Positions 8,068 to 16,449 of a stretch of DNA of 64,000 bases are shown one piece after another. The notes under the pieces are model-generated. The model made no database searches. It was not told the origin of the DNA and saw only the letters and a list, made by a program, of their open reading frames with translations. Source of the DNA: Nocardia vermiculata NBRC 100427. GTDB lineage: Bacteria; Actinomycetota; Actinomycetes; Mycobacteriales; Mycobacteriaceae. The translations under genes were made by a program, and so were the position numbers. The stretch lies in contig NZ_BDCA01000013.1 of NCBI RefSeq assembly GCF_001613265.1, positions 62,001 through 126,000 of the forward strand. Direction: 5' to 3'. The number at the start of each line of letters is the position of its first letter. The stretch's first letter is position 1.

Positions 8068-8499
8068 GTGTCCGGTGTGACCGGGTCGTGGTGGTGGGAT
8101 CTGCTGATCGGGCTCGCCGTGGCACTCGTGGTCTGCTGGGGTGCCCTCGTCGCGGCACTGATCATCGTGCGTCCGCGCGGCAACCTGCTCCGCGAGTCGA
8201 TGCGGATACTGCCCGACACCCTGCGCCTGATCCGCCGCCTCGCCGCCGACAGCTCTCTGCCGCGCGGGGTGCGAATCCGGCTCTGGCTGGTGCTGGCCTA
8301 CCTCGCCTCACCCCTGGACCTGATCCCGGACATCATTCCGGTCATCGGGTACGCCGACGACGCCATCATCGTCACCGCGGTCCTGCGCAGCGTCGTACGG
8401 ACCGCCGGCAGCGACGCGGTCCGCGCCCATTGGCCCGGAACCGATGACGGCTACGCAGCACTCGCCCGCCTCACCGGGCTACCGGGGGCGCCGGCCTGA
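8068..8499 (+). CDS. YkvA-type DUF1232 membrane protein
   Basis: The 143-residue protein starts at GTG 8068; GTG 8077 is also possible. A single N-terminal transmembrane helix (LLIGLAVALVVCWGALVAAL) precedes a DUF1232 domain with its signature LAYLASPLDLIPDIIPVIGY followed by ADDAIIV. DUF1232 proteins are small and often membrane-tethered, with no settled biochemical role. The gene stands alone between lsr2 and an alpha/beta hydrolase. Confidence 0.85.
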   Translation: MSGVTGSWWWDLLIGLAVALVVCWGALVAALIIVRPRGNLLRESMRILPDTLRLIRRLAADSSLPRGVRIRLWLVLAYLASPLDLIPDIIPVIGYADDAIIVTAVLRSVVRTAGSDAVRAHWPGTDDGYAALARLTGLPGAPA

Positions 8500-8614
8500 C
8501 AGCGGATCCGGGCCTGTCCCGAATGCGGCAGGGCTCGAGGGCAGTTTGTGACTCGGTGCGCGCCGTTCGTCGGGACACTGATTTGCGCGAGAGAACAGGA
8601 GTGAGAGGGCGAGC

Positions 8615-9433
8615 ATGAAAATTGCAACGGCTGCTCCGGTGGCGCCTGTCGACTTCAGTCGCAGCGGTGTGGGTGAACCACTGCTGCTGGTTCACGGATT
8701 CACGCTGACCTGGCATTGCTGGGGCGGTGTCATCGATGAATTGTCGAAAGATTTCGACACTCTTGCGCCGACGCTGCCATTTCATTGGGGAGGTCCCGTC
8801 GGTGACCGGCCGCTGACAGCTGCGGCAGGGGCGGACTATCTCGAAGATGTGATGAACCGGGCAGGCTGGGAGACGGCGCACATAGCCGGTCACTCGCTGG
8901 GTGGTCGTCTGGCGCTCGAGCTCGCCAGGCGCGGCAGGGCGCGCAGCATCACCGCGATCGCCTCGGCCGGGTTGTGGCAGCGCGGTAGCCGCCACGCCGA
9001 AAGATTGCGGCGCAAATTCCGTACCATCTCCTACATCGCCCCGTTATCACGAGGTTTCGCGAATCCGGCGTTGGCAGCCATCGGCAGGACGACCGTCATG
9101 CGGGTGATGTGTCACCGCCCCGGACGCGTACGACCCGACCTGGCGACCATCGCTCTCCAATCCGCCGGATACTGCACCGCACGCGATATCAATGCGATCT
9201 GGCCCACCGACACCGCCCTGGAAATCCTCGACGAGATCACCACACCGGTAACCGTTGTCTTCAGCGCCCGCGACCGCATGATTCCCCCGGAACGCTATGG
9301 AGCACAATTGGTCACGCCCTCACCCCGACGGAGGATCTGCATGCTGCCGGACGTGGGACACGTCCCGATGCTCAAGGCACCTGGCGCCGTGGCCGCCGAA
9401 ATTCGCTGCACTGCAACCTATCCGTGGGCTTGA
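8615..9433 (+). CDS. Alpha/beta hydrolase
   Basis: The protein has 272 residues from ATG 8615, preceded by GGAGTGAGAGGG. The strand-loop LLLVHGFTLTWHCWGGVIDE carries the oxyanion-hole HGF. The nucleophile elbow is HIAGHSLGGRLALELA (catalytic Ser). The acid is likely the Asp in VTVVFSARDRMIPPERYG and the base the His in MLPDVGHVPML. No cap-domain insertion is obvious. This is a soluble cytoplasmic esterase, lipase or lactonase-like enzyme. It is not in an operon with a pathway, so the substrate is open. Confidence 0.87.
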   Translation: MKIATAAPVAPVDFSRSGVGEPLLLVHGFTLTWHCWGGVIDELSKDFDTLAPTLPFHWGGPVGDRPLTAAAGADYLEDVMNRAGWETAHIAGHSLGGRLALELARRGRARSITAIASAGLWQRGSRHAERLRRKFRTISYIAPLSRGFANPALAAIGRTTVMRVMCHRPGRVRPDLATIALQSAGYCTARDINAIWPTDTALEILDEITTPVTVVFSARDRMIPPERYGAQLVTPSPRRRICMLPDVGHVPMLKAPGAVAAEIRCTATYPWA

Positions 9434-9543
9434 ATCCGTCAGTACACACACCTACCAGGGTGCTTACCGAGTAGGAATGCTCACCAGCTGGGGTGATGTC
9501 GGGCGGCACGCGAGCGGTGCGGGCTATTGGCGTGGGCTCAGTA

Positions 9544-9849
9544 TCAGCCGGGCGCGAAACCGTTGAGCTCGAAGTTGATGACGGCCGCTGCCAGCAGCCC
9601 TCCGATGACCGCTGCGGTAATCACGTATCCGGCGGCTACCCGCCGCGAGTTCGGGAATACGGCCAGGATCAATGTCGGGGCGAGCAACGCTGACAACGAG
9701 AATGCCCATGTCAGCCAGTAAGCCGTGGCGACCTCGGGTGGGTGGGCGTGTACGGCTGCGGGAGTGGGGTTGATGTCGGGCACATCCAGCGCGGCCTGAA
9801 GCCGGAGCGTCGCCGGAACGAAAACGAACAAGCAGATGATGGCCGCCAC
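9544..9849 (-). CDS. Small integral membrane protein
   Basis: The 101-residue protein starts at GTG 9849. Three hydrophobic segments are visible: AAIICLFVFVPATLRLQAAL near the start, AYWLTWAFSLSALLAPTLIL around residues 43-62, and AAGYVITAAVIGGLLAAAVI around 72-91. The loop after the first helix is acidic and proline-rich. I do not recognise the family. It sits just downstream of the VapBC-like pair on the same strand but is probably independent. Confidence 0.55.
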   Translation of the reverse strand: MAAIICLFVFVPATLRLQAALDVPDINPTPAAVHAHPPEVATAYWLTWAFSLSALLAPTLILAVFPNSRRVAAGYVITAAVIGGLLAAAVINFELNGFAPG

Positions 9850-9935
9850 GGCTACGCCCCACGCCGCACTCCACCGTCGAGGCGTCGACCGATTTCGTCC
9901 AGCCGGGACCGGTAGGGGTGCGGGGCCGACGGAAT

Positions 9936-10370
9936 CTAGCTGTCGGCGGGCAGAATTCGGAATGAGCGCATGCCCGGTGTCAGTGGTTCGATGGCGCGGA
10001 AATCACGCTGGTCGAGGGTGAAGATACGGTCGGTTTTGTACCTGTCGGCGAGGGCGACGCCCACTGCGTCGGCCAGATTCAGCTGCAGCCCTTCGTATTT
10101 CGCGCGGACTGCTTGTGCTGTGGAGAGGTCGACATGCTTGAGCTCGGCGAGCCGGTAACGTCCTTCGATCGCTCGAGCCAGCAATGCGTCGGTGATGCTC
10201 ATTGCCGCGGTGAAGCCGAGGTCGCGACGAGTCAGGTGATCCAGTTCGGTAAGTACCAGAGGTGAGATGATCAGGCTCTCGTGTTCCATCACTGTTAGCG
10301 CCTGCTCGTGCTCGTCCTGGTCTGCGTCGAATGCGGCGAACAGTGCGGAGGTGTCGGCGACGACGATCAT
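9936..10370 (-). CDS. PIN-domain toxin of a VapBC-type module
   Basis: The 144-residue protein starts at ATG 10370, overlapping the antitoxin stop by four bases. The PIN acidic residues are visible: VVADTSALFAAFDADQ (first Asp), VLTELDHLTRR (Glu), LNLADAVGVALADRY (Asp) and DRIFTLDQRDFRAI (last Asp pair). PIN toxins are Mg-dependent ribonucleases, in mycobacteria often cutting tRNA or the sarcin-ricin loop. The length is normal and no active-site residue is missing. Confidence 0.88.
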   Translation of the reverse strand: MIVVADTSALFAAFDADQDEHEQALTVMEHESLIISPLVLTELDHLTRRDLGFTAAMSITDALLARAIEGRYRLAELKHVDLSTAQAVRAKYEGLQLNLADAVGVALADRYKTDRIFTLDQRDFRAIEPLTPGMRSFRILPADS

Positions 10371-10609
10371 CGACGTGCCGAACGCTGCTTGACCTGTTGG
10401 TAGATGTCGTCGCGCATATCGTCGACGGTGCGCGAACGTCCACTGCGGAAGGTAGGCAGTGGTGCGTCGTTGCGTGGACGATCGGAAGAGTCCAGCAGCA
10501 TTGCGATGCTGCGGCGAATGAGTTCGGCTTTGCTTACACCCGTGGCTGCAGCCTCTGCATCGAGCCGGACCTCCAGTTCATCCGGGAGGTACACGGTCGT
10601 CTTGTTCAT
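10367..10609 (-). CDS. Ribbon-helix-helix antitoxin paired with the PIN toxin
   Basis: The protein has 80 residues from ATG 10609 (MNKTTVYLPDELEVRLDAEA). Starts further upstream would run through the palindromic promoter. The beta-strand plus two helices (TTVYLPDELEVRLDAEAAAT, VSKAELIRRSIAMLL) form a CopG/VapB-type DNA-binding dimer. The polar C-terminus (RSRTVDDMRDDIYQQ) would block the toxin active site. The ATGA overlap is the usual coupling, and such pairs autoregulate through the operator just upstream. Confidence 0.85.
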   Translation of the reverse strand: MNKTTVYLPDELEVRLDAEAAATGVSKAELIRRSIAMLLDSSDRPRNDAPLPTFRSGRSRTVDDMRDDIYQQVKQRSARR

Positions 10610-10610
10610 G

Positions 10611-10625
10611 CCATATATGGTACCA
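10611..10625. promoter_or_regulatory. Palindromes at the toxin-antitoxin promoter
   Basis: CCATATATGG (10611-10620) is a perfect 10-bp palindrome. TGGTACCA (10618-10625) overlaps it. Both lie directly before the antitoxin ATG, where ribbon-helix-helix autorepressors usually bind. Confidence 0.45.
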
Positions 10626-10918
10626 CCTGTTGCCGGGTCGGCCGACACTCTGAACTGGCCGAGTCAGTATGCGAAATTGCGCCTTGCCGTTTCGCGTGTA
10701 GTGGCGACAGCCGGGCGGGTTCGACGCCCTCGGCCTCTATCCCGCGATTGCGGTTACTCGCACGTCTGCCGGTAGTCCGTGTCGCTAACGGTGCCCGGAC
10801 GAGCGCTAGTGACGGATTCCGGCAAAAAGTGGCTGCTGGAGCCGCGCGGCTCCTTGAATGGTCGAGGCACGGCAACTTCACCGGGAAGCGTTGTCAGATC
10901 ACGACCGAAAGGAGTGCC
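10626..10918. other. Intergenic region, no gene recognised
   Basis: This is the gap between the divergent toxin-antitoxin pair and the catabolic operon starting at 10919. A long frame runs through it into the amidohydrolase, but its translation is not protein-like and the real start is ATG 10919. The promoter of the operon must lie here; I see no strong dyad. Confidence 0.4.
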
Positions 10919-12022
10919 ATGGCGACGTCTCGACGGAGTTTCTTCGCGGTGGCTGCTGCCGTTGGTACGGCGGCGGTTGCCGCCTGTACGGACAATGCCC
11001 CTTCCGGGGCTTCGGGAACGGTGGAGGAGGAGCATATGGGAAACGACACACCGGTCGTCGACAGTCACGCCCACATCTATCCGGCCCGGTACCTGGACAA
11101 GCTGGAGGAGATCGGAGTTTCCCCGGACTCCACTGCGATCGCGCGGAACATGCGTGCGAGCAACGAGCCGGACGAAATGAGCGCGCGGATCGAGATGATG
11201 GACACCGCCGGCGTGGACGTCCAGGTCCTGTCCGCCACCCCGCAGGTGCCGCTGGTCGCCGACGCGGCCGGTGCCGCGGAGGCCACGCGCATGGTCAACG
11301 ACATCTATCGGCAGGTACTCGAAGACCACCCGGGTAGATTCCTCGCCTACGGTGCGGTGCCGTTGAATCATCCGGACCAGGCGCTGGAGGAGATCCGGTA
11401 CTGCCTCGACGAGCTCGGCTTCGTCGGTATCGCGATCAACACGCTGCTCGACGACCCGCGATCGGCGATCACCGACGACCGTTATCGCCCGGTATTCGAC
11501 GAGCTCAACCGGCGCGGCAGCATCCTCTACGTGCATCCGACCGGCGCCGGCGCGCATTCTCCGGCGATATCCGAGCACGGACTCGCGTGGGTCAACGGCG
11601 CCCCGGTGGAAGATGCGATCGCCACCCTGCAGCTGCTGCAGGCCGACTATCCGGCTCGATATCCCGATCTGCGGTTCCATATCGCGCACCTGGGCGGGGA
11701 TCTGCCTTTCCTGTCGCAGCGCATCGAGGACAACTACGAAGATTGGGATGCCTTCCCGCATTCACCGGCAGATACGTTGCGCCACATGTGGTTCGATGCC
11801 GCGAACTTCTCCGGCGGATCCCTGCGGCTGTCGACCGAGGTCTTCGACCCGGACAAGATCCTGGCGGGATCGGACTACCCGTACTTCCAGGACGACAAAT
11901 ACACCCGCGCGATCACCTACATCCGCGACGCCGGGCTGCCTGCTGACATGACACAGCGAATTCTCTCCGGAAATGCGAAGTCGCTCTACGGTTCCGCGCT
12001 GCGAGGGCGCCCCGCTCGATAG
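10919..12022 (+). CDS. Amidohydrolase (ACMSD-like Amidohydro_2) with Tat-lipoprotein signal
   Basis: The protein has 367 residues from ATG 10919, preceded by GAAAGGAG. The N-terminus MATSRRSFFAVAAAVGTAAV followed by AAC looks like a twin-arginine signal (SRRSFF) ending in a lipobox, implying export and lipidation. The catalytic domain has the TIM-barrel metal signature of the ACMSD/gamma-resorcylate decarboxylase family: VVDSHAHIYPARYL, LYVHPTGAGAHSP, FHIAHLGGDLPFL and ILAGSDYPYFQDD. A second ATG at 11036 with GGAGGAG before it would give a cytoplasmic enzyme. First gene of a four-gene catabolic operon; it probably decarboxylates or hydrolyses an aromatic or ring-cleavage intermediate. Confidence 0.82.
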   Translation: MATSRRSFFAVAAAVGTAAVAACTDNAPSGASGTVEEEHMGNDTPVVDSHAHIYPARYLDKLEEIGVSPDSTAIARNMRASNEPDEMSARIEMMDTAGVDVQVLSATPQVPLVADAAGAAEATRMVNDIYRQVLEDHPGRFLAYGAVPLNHPDQALEEIRYCLDELGFVGIAINTLLDDPRSAITDDRYRPVFDELNRRGSILYVHPTGAGAHSPAISEHGLAWVNGAPVEDAIATLQLLQADYPARYPDLRFHIAHLGGDLPFLSQRIEDNYEDWDAFPHSPADTLRHMWFDAANFSGGSLRLSTEVFDPDKILAGSDYPYFQDDKYTRAITYIRDAGLPADMTQRILSGNAKSLYGSALRGRPAR

Positions 12023-12062
12023 GTCGCAGCCCCGAACGACACCTACGAAAGGAGAGACGGCA

Positions 12063-13286
12063 ATGACCGGCACAACACATGCCGAGGTCGTCATCGCGGG
12101 AGCCGGCATCGCCGGACTCACCGCCGCCCTCGCATTACATGCCCGTGGCCTGCGGGTCACGGTGCTGGAGGCCGCCGCGCAGCTGCAGCCACTCGGCGTC
12201 GGTATCAATCTGCAGCCCGCCGCCGCCGATGCTCTCGGCGAGCTCGACCTGCGCGCTGACCTGGCGAGCTTCGCGATCCCGACCTCGCAGTCGCTGTATC
12301 TGACTCAGGACGGTGTCGAGTTGGCGCGTCGCAGCTTCGGCGGTGAGGTGCAGCAGTTCTCCGTCCATCGCGGGCAGCTGCAGATGATGCTGTATGCCGC
12401 GGCCACCGCACGTCTGCCGGCGGGCTCGATCGTCACCGGTGCTCGGGTCGAGTCCGCCCGCGAAGCCGGAGAGTGCGTCGCCGTCCGCACCACCGATGGG
12501 GCCGAATACGTCGCATCCGCGGTGCTCGCAGCCGACGGGGTGCACTCGCCGCTGCGCTCCCAGTTACATCCGGGTGCAGATCCGTACCTGTCCGAGGGCA
12601 CCACGATGTACCGCGGGACCTGTGATGCCGAGCAGCCGTTCCTCGACGGCCGGTCGATGGTGTTGGTCTATGGTGCGAACGCCACCCGTTTCCTGACCTA
12701 CCCGATCTCCCGCGAGGCGGAGTCGGAGGGCCGATCGCTGATCAACTGGGTTGCGATGGTGCCCGGGCACGGGGCCACCGAACTCGACGACAGTGGTATC
12801 CGCAACATTCCGACTGCCGCCACCGATGTCGTTGCTCTGGTCCGCGGTTGGGGGTTCACCTGGCTCGATATCGAAGGCCTGGTGGCCGCCTCCGACGACG
12901 TGCTCGAATACCCGATGGTCGACCGGGAGCCACTGGACTCGTGGGGGCGGGGCCGGGTGACGCTGCTCGGTGACGCCGCGCATCCGATGTATCCCATCGG
13001 GGCCAACGGCGGATCGCAGGCCATCCTCGACGCGATGAGCCTCGCCCGCCATCTGGCTCCCGTCGCGGGCGGCGGTCCGGCCGCTGACATCCCCGCCGCC
13101 CTGCGCGCCTACGAAGACGAGCGTCGGCCGGTGACAACCGCTGTCTCACAAGCCAATCGCAGGCTCAACGCCACCGAGCGCGGCATCGCGGCCAAGAGCG
13201 CCGACGAGCTTCGGGAGATGTCCGAGTCCGGCGAGTTCAACCGGATCCAGGAAGCGTATGCGCGCGGCGACTTCGACGCGGTCTGA
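12063..13286 (+). CDS. FAD-dependent aromatic-type monooxygenase
   Basis: The protein has 407 residues from ATG 12063, with GAAAGGAGAG upstream. It shows the three class A flavoprotein monooxygenase fingerprints: VVIAGAGIAGLTAALALHAR (GxGxxG), VLAADGVHSPLRSQL (DG motif) and VTLLGDAAHPMYPIGANGG (GD motif, FAD ribose and closing loop). The middle resembles salicylate- and 6-hydroxynicotinate-type hydroxylases. It would use NAD(P)H and O2 to hydroxylate an aromatic ring. It sits between the amidohydrolase and the FAD-linked oxidase, 40 and 58 bases away, consistent with one transcript. Substrate unknown. Confidence 0.88.
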   Translation: MTGTTHAEVVIAGAGIAGLTAALALHARGLRVTVLEAAAQLQPLGVGINLQPAAADALGELDLRADLASFAIPTSQSLYLTQDGVELARRSFGGEVQQFSVHRGQLQMMLYAAATARLPAGSIVTGARVESAREAGECVAVRTTDGAEYVASAVLAADGVHSPLRSQLHPGADPYLSEGTTMYRGTCDAEQPFLDGRSMVLVYGANATRFLTYPISREAESEGRSLINWVAMVPGHGATELDDSGIRNIPTAATDVVALVRGWGFTWLDIEGLVAASDDVLEYPMVDREPLDSWGRGRVTLLGDAAHPMYPIGANGGSQAILDAMSLARHLAPVAGGGPAADIPAALRAYEDERRPVTTAVSQANRRLNATERGIAAKSADELREMSESGEFNRIQEAYARGDFDAV

Positions 13287-13344
13287 CCCCTCGGCAACTA
13301 CACGACAACCACCGGATTCTCCGCATTGCGGGAAGGACACACCG

Positions 13345-14769
13345 ATGAGTATCGAGACCTCGACCGACGATTCGGCCGGCAGCACCACCGAACTCGTGCG
13401 GGAGCTGTCGGACCTGCTACCCGGCGGGACGGTCGTCACCGACGCCGACATCGTCGAGGTCTACCGGCAGGACTGGAGTATGGACCCGGCCGCGGGCACC
13501 CCGCTGGCGGTGGTGCGCGCCCGGACCGAGGACGACGTTTGTGCCGTGCTCCGCTTCGCCTCGCGCCACCGGATTCCGGTGGTTCCGCGCGGCGCGGGCA
13601 GCAGTGTGGTCGGTGGGTCGACCGCCGTGGACGGGGCGATCACTCTCAGCGTGGAACTGCTCGACGACATCCGCGTCGACCGCGACGCCATGGCGGCGGT
13701 GGTCGGGCCGGGCGCGGTCAACGCCGCCGTCAGCGCGGCCGCCGCAGCCGAAGGACTGTTCTATCCACCGGACCCGACGTCCTCGGACTTCTGTTCGGTC
13801 GGCGGCAACGTGGCGACGAATTCCGGCGGCGCCAACGGCTACAAGTACGGCTCGACCCGCGACTACGTCCTCGGTCTGCGGGTCGTACTGGCCGACGGGT
13901 CTGTCGTCGAAGTCGGTGGCGCAGCACCGAAGTCGTCCACCGGATTGTCGCTGGCCGGCCTGTTCGTCGGCTCCGAGGGCACTCTCGGGGTGATCACCCG
14001 GGTGACGGTGCGGCTGCTGCCGGCTCCGTCGGCTCCCCACACGGTGGCCGCCTTCTTCACCGATCACAACGCCGCCTTCGCCGCCGCGGCGGCCATCGCC
14101 CACCGGCTGCGTCCGAGTGAGCTGGTCCTGATGGACCGCCCCGCCCTGGAGGTGGCCGACAGCCTGCTGCAGATGGGTCTCGACTCCGAAACGGGAGCAG
14201 TCGTCTACGCCTACTCCGACGCCGGGGCCGGCGCGAAGGCAGAGATCGCGCTCATGGTCGAACTGTGCCGCGAGCACGGCGCGACCGAGGTATTCGACAC
14301 CGACGACCGGACCCAAGGGGAAATGGTGAGCCGTCCGCGTACCGCGGTATTCGAGGTACTCGAAGGCCACTGCGCAATGGTCGTGGAGGACTACGTACTG
14401 CCCCCTGCCGCACTCGGTGAGTTCCTGTCCACGGTGCACGAGCTGGCTGCGCAGACCGGACAACAGGTCCTCACCTACGCCTACCCGGCCGACGGTGTGA
14501 TCCACCCGATCATCACCTTCGACCCCGCCGACGAGGGGTCGGCGGGGCGCGCCTTCGGTGTCCGGGGCAGGCTGACCGAGGTCGTCGCCGCCCTCGGCGG
14601 GGCCGTCGCCGGCGAGTACGGCGTCGGCGCGGACAAGCGGCAGGCCGTGGCCGGCGTCGCGGGCGAAGGCGCGGTGGCGCTGCAGCGCCGGATCAAGGAC
14701 CTGTTCGACCCCGACGGGATTCTCAATCCGCGGGCTCTGCTGTTTCCCGGCCCGGGCGAACGGTCCTGA
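13345..14769 (+). CDS. FAD-linked oxidase/dehydrogenase, GlcD-like
   Basis: The protein has 474 residues from ATG 13345. It shows the vanillyl-alcohol-oxidase type FAD domain (IPVVPRGAGSSVVGGSTAVD, DPTSSDFCSVGGNVATNSGG, LFVGSEGTLGVITRVTVRLL). The C-terminal cap ends YGVGADKRQAV and KDLFDPDGILNPRALL, as in D-lactate and glycolate dehydrogenases. The family oxidises 2-hydroxy acids or related alcohols. It is the third gene of the operon; the following CocE-like gene starts three bases after its stop. Confidence 0.88.
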   Translation: MSIETSTDDSAGSTTELVRELSDLLPGGTVVTDADIVEVYRQDWSMDPAAGTPLAVVRARTEDDVCAVLRFASRHRIPVVPRGAGSSVVGGSTAVDGAITLSVELLDDIRVDRDAMAAVVGPGAVNAAVSAAAAAEGLFYPPDPTSSDFCSVGGNVATNSGGANGYKYGSTRDYVLGLRVVLADGSVVEVGGAAPKSSTGLSLAGLFVGSEGTLGVITRVTVRLLPAPSAPHTVAAFFTDHNAAFAAAAAIAHRLRPSELVLMDRPALEVADSLLQMGLDSETGAVVYAYSDAGAGAKAEIALMVELCREHGATEVFDTDDRTQGEMVSRPRTAVFEVLEGHCAMVVEDYVLPPAALGEFLSTVHELAAQTGQQVLTYAYPADGVIHPIITFDPADEGSAGRAFGVRGRLTEVVAALGGAVAGEYGVGADKRQAVAGVAGEGAVALQRRIKDLFDPDGILNPRALLFPGPGERS

Positions 14770-14772
14770 TCT

Positions 14773-16449
14773 ATGCGCATCGAACGAGACGCCACCTTCA
14801 CCACCGCGGACGGGCAGACGCTGCGGGCCGACATCTACCGCCCCGGCACGTTGCCCGCACCGGTGATAGTGCAGCGCACTCCCTACACCAAGGACTGGCA
14901 CACCGAGCTGGGCGAGCGCATCGCCGCGGCCGGGTATATCGGAATCATTCAGGACGTTCGTGGTCAAAATGCCTCGACCGGCGAGTGGGCGCCCTTCGTC
15001 CACGAGGCCGACGACGGTGCCGCCACAGTCGAGTGGGCGTCCCGGATCGACGGGGCCACCGGCGAGGTCGCGATGATCGGCAGCTCCTATGCCGGCACCT
15101 GCGCGCTGCAGGCGGCCGCCCGGCGACCGGAGTCACTCGTCGCCGTGGTCGCGGCCGAGACCCCGGCTGACTACTACGACCAGATGGTCTATCCCGGAGG
15201 GGCTTTCGCCCTCGCGTTCATCGAAACCTGGCTGACACGCAACATCGCCAATTCCGCCGCCGGGCGGCTGCCGGACGGAGACGAGATCCAGCAGGTGATG
15301 AACGACGTTTACACCGACGACATGGACAGCGCCTTCGGATTCGCCCCACCGGCCGCACTTCCGGCGCTGTTCCCGGACCGGGCGGACGTCGCACCGTATT
15401 TCGCGGACTGGCTGGGGCCCCAACGGCTCCGGACTCGGTACTGGGACGAGATCTCGCTGCGGCCGGTCCTGGCCGACATCGAGGTGCCGGTGCTCAACAT
15501 CGGCGGGTGGTACGACATGTTCGTCTCCGGTACGACCGAGATCCACCGGCGGCTCACTGCCGCCGGTCGTGAATCGCACCTGTTGCTGGGCCCGTGGAGC
15601 CACAATATGTGGGGACGCTCCCTCAACAGCACCGACTTCGGTCCCGAGGCCGAATTCGACTACCCGGGCGAGGCGATCGCGTGGATCGACCGCTGTCTGG
15701 GTATCCGCCGCGGCGCCGCGGACGGTGGTTCGGACAGCGTGTTCCGGGGGTTCGAGTCGCCGGTGCGCTACTTCACCAGCGGCGACAACTCCTGGCATGT
15801 CACGAACCAGTGGCCTCCGGCCGACGCCGTCGCCACAGTCCTGCGACTCCGGGCCGACGGCGCTCTGGGGGAACAGCCAGGGGTGTCGGCGGAGGTGAGC
15901 TTCCTCTCCGACCCCGCCGACCCGGTCCCTGCCTACGGCGGGCACAGCTGCTGCTACCAACCACAGGCGCCGATGGGGCCGGTGGACCAACGCATCATCG
16001 AAGCCAGGAACGACGTCGTGTCGTTCACCATGGAAGCCTCGGACGAACCCCGGATCGTCGCCGGGCCGGTAGAGGTTGCCGTCACCATCACCGCGGATGT
16101 CGTCGACACCGATATCACTGCGGTGCTCACCGATGTCGGCCGAGACGGGACATCGGTCAATCTCACCGAGGGAGTGCTACGCGCCGGCCACCGACGCGGC
16201 AGTGCTGCACCGGTCGCACTGATCCCGGGGGAACCAGCGGACCTGCGGATCACGCTGCACCCGGTCGCGCATACCGTGCTGCCAGGCCACCGGCTGCGGC
16301 TCGATCTCGCGGGCAGCCTGTTCCCGACGTTCGAGCGCAACACCAACACCGGCCGGCAGGACATTCCCCTGTCCGAGGCGATGGTCGCGCACATCCGCGT
16401 GCATGTCGGTGGAGACAGCGGCTCGTCGCTGATCGTGCGGTGCCGGTAG
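14773..16449 (+). CDS. CocE/NonD-family hydrolase (X-Pro dipeptidyl-peptidase S15 fold)
   Basis: The protein has 558 residues from ATG 14773. The N-terminus carries RDATFTTADGQTLRADIYRP, and the nucleophile elbow is VAMIGSSYAGTCALQAAARR (GxSYxG, typical of CocE). The likely acid/base pair lies in VLNIGGWYDMFVSG and LLLGPWSHNMWG. A C-terminal jelly-roll (VTITADVVDTDITAVLTDVG to LPGHRLRLDLAGSLFPTFER) completes the S15 architecture. The family hydrolyses esters and amides such as cocaine. It ends base-to-base against the Lrp-type regulator on the other strand. Its presence with oxidative enzymes suggests release of an acid from an ester or amide substrate. Confidence 0.88.
   Translation: MRIERDATFTTADGQTLRADIYRPGTLPAPVIVQRTPYTKDWHTELGERIAAAGYIGIIQDVRGQNASTGEWAPFVHEADDGAATVEWASRIDGATGEVAMIGSSYAGTCALQAAARRPESLVAVVAAETPADYYDQMVYPGGAFALAFIETWLTRNIANSAAGRLPDGDEIQQVMNDVYTDDMDSAFGFAPPAALPALFPDRADVAPYFADWLGPQRLRTRYWDEISLRPVLADIEVPVLNIGGWYDMFVSGTTEIHRRLTAAGRESHLLLGPWSHNMWGRSLNSTDFGPEAEFDYPGEAIAWIDRCLGIRRGAADGGSDSVFRGFESPVRYFTSGDNSWHVTNQWPPADAVATVLRLRADGALGEQPGVSAEVSFLSDPADPVPAYGGHSCCYQPQAPMGPVDQRIIEARNDVVSFTMEASDEPRIVAGPVEVAVTITADVVDTDITAVLTDVGRDGTSVNLTEGVLRAGHRRGSAAPVALIPGEPADLRITLHPVAHTVLPGHRLRLDLAGSLFPTFERNTNTGRQDIPLSEAMVAHIRVHVGGDSGSSLIVRCR

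Noticed and set aside
10331..10918. N-terminal extension of the amidohydrolase
   Set aside because: The added 196 residues cross the divergent toxin-antitoxin promoter and look random; the Tat signal begins exactly at ATG 10919.
13417..15003. A 528-codon minus-strand frame
   Set aside because: It overlaps the FAD-linked oxidase and CocE genes; its translation is His/Gly/Arg-rich without family wording.
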